Positions 6,286 through 8,448 of a stretch of 8,448 bases of DNA are shown piece after piece (positions within the stretch are counted from its first letter, which is position 1; each line of letters begins with the position of its first letter). The position numbers and the translations under genes were made by a program. A model generated the notes under the pieces. It made no database searches and was not told the origin of the DNA. It was given only the letters and a program-made list of their open reading frames with translations. This DNA comes from Bacteroidales bacterium UBA1064 (lineage in GTDB: Bacteria > Bacteroidota > Bacteroidia > Bacteroidales > Tenuifilaceae), in assembly GCA_002316235.1 (NCBI GenBank), contig DCDD01000038.1, forward strand, positions 1-8,448, in the 5' to 3' direction.

Positions 6286-6330
6286 TTTCGAGCGCTTTGA
6301 TGAGGAGTTTCCTCAGAATCACGCTCGTAA
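6286..6330 (+). terminator. Nested hairpin downstream of the CBS gene
   Basis: The outer arms CGAGCG (6289-6294) and CGCTCG (6322-6327) are perfect inverted repeats. Inside them TGAGGA (6301-6306) and TCCTCA (6310-6315) form a second perfect stem around a GTT loop, separated from the outer stem by six-base internal loops on each side. No T tract follows directly; the nearest is a seven-T run at 6360-6366. It probably marks the end of the miaA unit or stabilises its 3' end, but it is not a textbook terminator. Confidence 0.45.
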
Positions 6331-6370
6331 TAAGAAGTTGAATCACTGAAAAGATTTACTTTTTTTCTTC

Positions 6371-6378
6371 TATTTTTG
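6371..6378 (+). promoter_or_regulatory. Bacteroidota -7 element of the OPT transporter gene
   Basis: TATTTTTG matches TANNTTTG perfectly. The -33 element is weak (CTG at 6346-6348, 22 bases upstream), and the spacer contains a seven-T run. Transcription would start near 6384, giving a leader of about 40 bases that is very A-rich next to the ATG at 6424. Confidence 0.5.
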
Positions 6379-6423
6379 CCAACTAGCTAATCATCCTACC
6401 TAAAATCTTAAAAATAAAAAAAC

Positions 6424-8412
6424 ATGAGCGACGAACCGGTTGAAAAAATTAAAGGGCTCCCTAAGAATGCCTACACCGAGCTAAAGGATGGCGAGGAGTA
6501 CATTCCAATAATGCCGCCCCATAAAACTGTTCCCGAGGTTAACCTCTGGAGCGTAACATGGGGACTGGTAATGGCCATAATATTCTCGGCAGCAGCGGCC
6601 TACCTTGGACTAAAAATCGGGCAGGTTTTTGAAGCGGCCATTCCCATTGCCATAATTGCCGTAGGCCTGTCAACCATGGGAAAACGAAAGGGTGCTCTTG
6701 GTGAAAACGTCATCATACAATCCATTGGAGCCAGCTCGGGGGTAATTGTTGCAGGTGCCATATTCACCCTTCCGGCGCTTTACATCCTAAACCTCGAGGC
6801 GCAATTTTACCAGATTTTCCTATCGTCGCTTTTCGGAGGAATTCTTGGCATCCTTTTCCTGATACCGTTTCGAAAGTACTTTGTATCCGACATGCACGGA
6901 AAACTTCCGTTTCCGGAGGCAACAGCCACTACCGAGGTGCTGGTATCGGGCGAAAAGGGAGGCAAGCAGGCGCGCTTGCTTGTGGTTAGCGGTCTAATAG
7001 GTGGTATATACGATTTTATAATTGCCACATTCGGTTGGTGGAGCGAGGTGGTTACCTCCAGGGTAATCCCATGGGGCGAAGCCTTGGCCGACAAGGCAAA
7101 ACTCGTATTTAAGTTGAATGTAGGTGCTGCCGTTACGGGGATTGGATACATCATCGGACTGAAGTACACTGCTATCATTGCAGCAGGCTCGTTCGTTGGT
7201 TGGTTTGTTATTATCCCCATCATCAACTATTTTGCCCCTGGGTTAACCGCAGCAGTAGGAAGCAACATAACCGCAGTGGTGGGAAGCATGAGCGCCGAAG
7301 ATATTTTTACCAACTACGTTCGACCAATAGGAATAGGCGGCATTGCCATGGCCGGAATCATCGGAATCATCAACTCAAGCGCTATCATACGTAAAGCCCT
7401 TGGGTTGGTGGTTTCAGAACTCTTTGGAAAGCATAAATCCATGCCCAAAGAGGAACTCCGTACACGCAGAGACCTACCAATGTACATTATTGCAGGAGGC
7501 ATCCTGCTAACCACCATTCTCATTCTTATTTTCTTCCACTTTGGCGTGGTTCATAACCTTGCTCACGCCCTGATCGGTCTGGCCATAGTTCTTATAATAT
7601 CCTTCCTTTTCACCACCGTAGCGGCCAACGCAATAGCCATTGTTGGAACCAACCCTGTTTCGGGGATGACCCTCATGACGCTCATCATCACCTCGCTGGT
7701 AATGGCTTCAGTAGGGCTTTCGGGAACGTCGGGAATGGTAGCCGCACTCATTATAGGAGGCGTGGTTTGCACCGCCCTGTCAATGGCAGGAGGTTTCATC
7801 ACCGATTTGAAAATCGGCTACTGGTTGGGTTCATCACCTTTTAAACAGCAAACATGGAAGTTTCTTGGTACTTTCGTATCGGCCGCCACGGTTGGCGGAG
7901 TTATCATGCTGCTGAATAAAACTTACGGTTTTACAGGCAAAGATGCGCTGGTGGCCCCACAGGCTAACGCCATGGCTGCCGTTATCGAACCTATGATGAG
8001 CGGTAAACCTGCTCCCTGGCTGCTCTACGCTGCCGGAGCATTCTTCTCCCTGATACTTACCATGATTAAGGTTCCCGCCCTCCCTTTCTCCCTTGGTATG
8101 TTCATCCCGCTACAGCTTAACACCCCATTACTGGTAGGTGGAATAATTTCCCATATTGTTTCTACACGCTCAAAGGATGCTGCTGTTAACAACGCTCGTA
8201 AGGACAGGGGCACGCTGGTTGCCTCTGGATTCATCGCCGGAGGCGCATTAATGGGTGTTATTAGCGCCATCCTGAGATTTTTTAATGTGAACTATGTAAA
8301 TGCCCAATGGTTCGAATCGCACTCGGCGGAACTGCTCGGGCTGGTAATGTTCCTGATACTCTGCGGCTACCTGATTTGGGAGAGCCTTAGGGCCAAACCC
8401 GAAGGGGAGTAG
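6424..8412 (+). CDS. OPT family oligopeptide transporter
   Basis: This 662-residue polytopic inner-membrane protein of the OPT family is of the bacterial type that carries the N-terminal signature GLPKNAYTEL and GEEYIPIMPP (11-32). OPT proteins import oligopeptides or metal-chelate complexes using a proton gradient; the bacterial branch is largely uncharacterised. Diagnostic stretches are AAYLGLKIGQVFEAAIP (58-74), GKLPFPEATATTEVLVSGEKG (159-179), VGTNPVSGMT (407-416), FITDLKIGYWLGSSP (458-472) and PALPFSLGMFIPLQLNTP (551-568). About 15 or 16 hydrophobic segments can be counted, and the length is typical, so the gene looks intact. ATG 6424 follows an A-rich tract and gives the usual short hydrophilic N-terminus of about 40 residues. 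It has its own promoter candidate and is probably transcribed alone or with genes beyond the window. The substrate is not predictable. Confidence 0.93.
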   Translation: MSDEPVEKIKGLPKNAYTELKDGEEYIPIMPPHKTVPEVNLWSVTWGLVMAIIFSAAAAYLGLKIGQVFEAAIPIAIIAVGLSTMGKRKGALGENVIIQSIGASSGVIVAGAIFTLPALYILNLEAQFYQIFLSSLFGGILGILFLIPFRKYFVSDMHGKLPFPEATATTEVLVSGEKGGKQARLLVVSGLIGGIYDFIIATFGWWSEVVTSRVIPWGEALADKAKLVFKLNVGAAVTGIGYIIGLKYTAIIAAGSFVGWFVIIPIINYFAPGLTAAVGSNITAVVGSMSAEDIFTNYVRPIGIGGIAMAGIIGIINSSAIIRKALGLVVSELFGKHKSMPKEELRTRRDLPMYIIAGGILLTTILILIFFHFGVVHNLAHALIGLAIVLIISFLFTTVAANAIAIVGTNPVSGMTLMTLIITSLVMASVGLSGTSGMVAALIIGGVVCTALSMAGGFITDLKIGYWLGSSPFKQQTWKFLGTFVSAATVGGVIMLLNKTYGFTGKDALVAPQANAMAAVIEPMMSGKPAPWLLYAAGAFFSLILTMIKVPALPFSLGMFIPLQLNTPLLVGGIISHIVSTRSKDAAVNNARKDRGTLVASGFIAGGALMGVISAILRFFNVNYVNAQWFESHSAELLGLVMFLILCGYLIWESLRAKPEGE

Positions 8413-8448
8413 CAACTCATTTCTATACTCTCGATAGCGGCTACCCTG

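Noticed and set aside
6807..7226. 139-codon minus-strand frame inside the OPT gene
   Set aside because: It lies entirely opposite a strongly supported membrane-protein gene, and its proline-, threonine- and methionine-rich translation is typical of the antisense of hydrophobic codons. The same holds for the minus-strand frames at 7314-7523, 7563-7802 and 8025-8270.

Overview
The window looks like a chromosomal segment of a Bacteroidota bacterium, most likely of the Bacteroidales/Marinilabiliales group. Four things point there: a lysine exporter encoded as two adjacent genes, start codons preceded by A/T-rich sequence with no Shine-Dalgarno motif, several intergenic sites matching the Bacteroidota promoter pattern (TTTG or TTG, then about 19-21 bases, then TANNTTTG), and a PRiA4-ORF3-like gene sitting just upstream of miaA. 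This assignment is inferred from gene content and was not tested by a search.

Layout. Bases 1-210 hold no gene I can support. A two-gene lysO unit (211-1103, +) encodes a lysine-exporter-like membrane protein split near an internal repeat, with an ATGA overlap. A 248-base convergent gap (1104-1351) contains a long inverted repeat that may act as a terminator. A MacB-like ABC transporter permease lies on the minus strand (1352-2599). The 318-base gap that follows (2600-2917) is divergent and carries a hairpin, a weak minus-strand promoter candidate and a good plus-strand promoter. Next are a LuxC-type acyl-CoA reductase (2918-3964), then a PRiA4-ORF3-like protein (4022-4540), miaA (4618-5547) and a two-part protein with a HEPN-like N-terminus and paired CBS domains (5554-6270). 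These last three probably form one transcription unit. After a nested hairpin comes a full-length OPT-family transporter (6424-8412) with its own promoter. The final 36 bases hold nothing identifiable.

How the genes relate. This is a mix of housekeeping (miaA, tRNA i6A modification) and membrane-transport genes rather than one pathway. The most notable protein is the HEPN-like/CBS fusion. It begins six bases after miaA ends and has an RNAIVH motif of the Rx4H form used by HEPN ribonucleases. A nucleotide-sensing RNA-directed protein next to a tRNA-modifying enzyme is an attractive but unproven pairing. No mobile element, CRISPR array, tRNA or rRNA was recognised.
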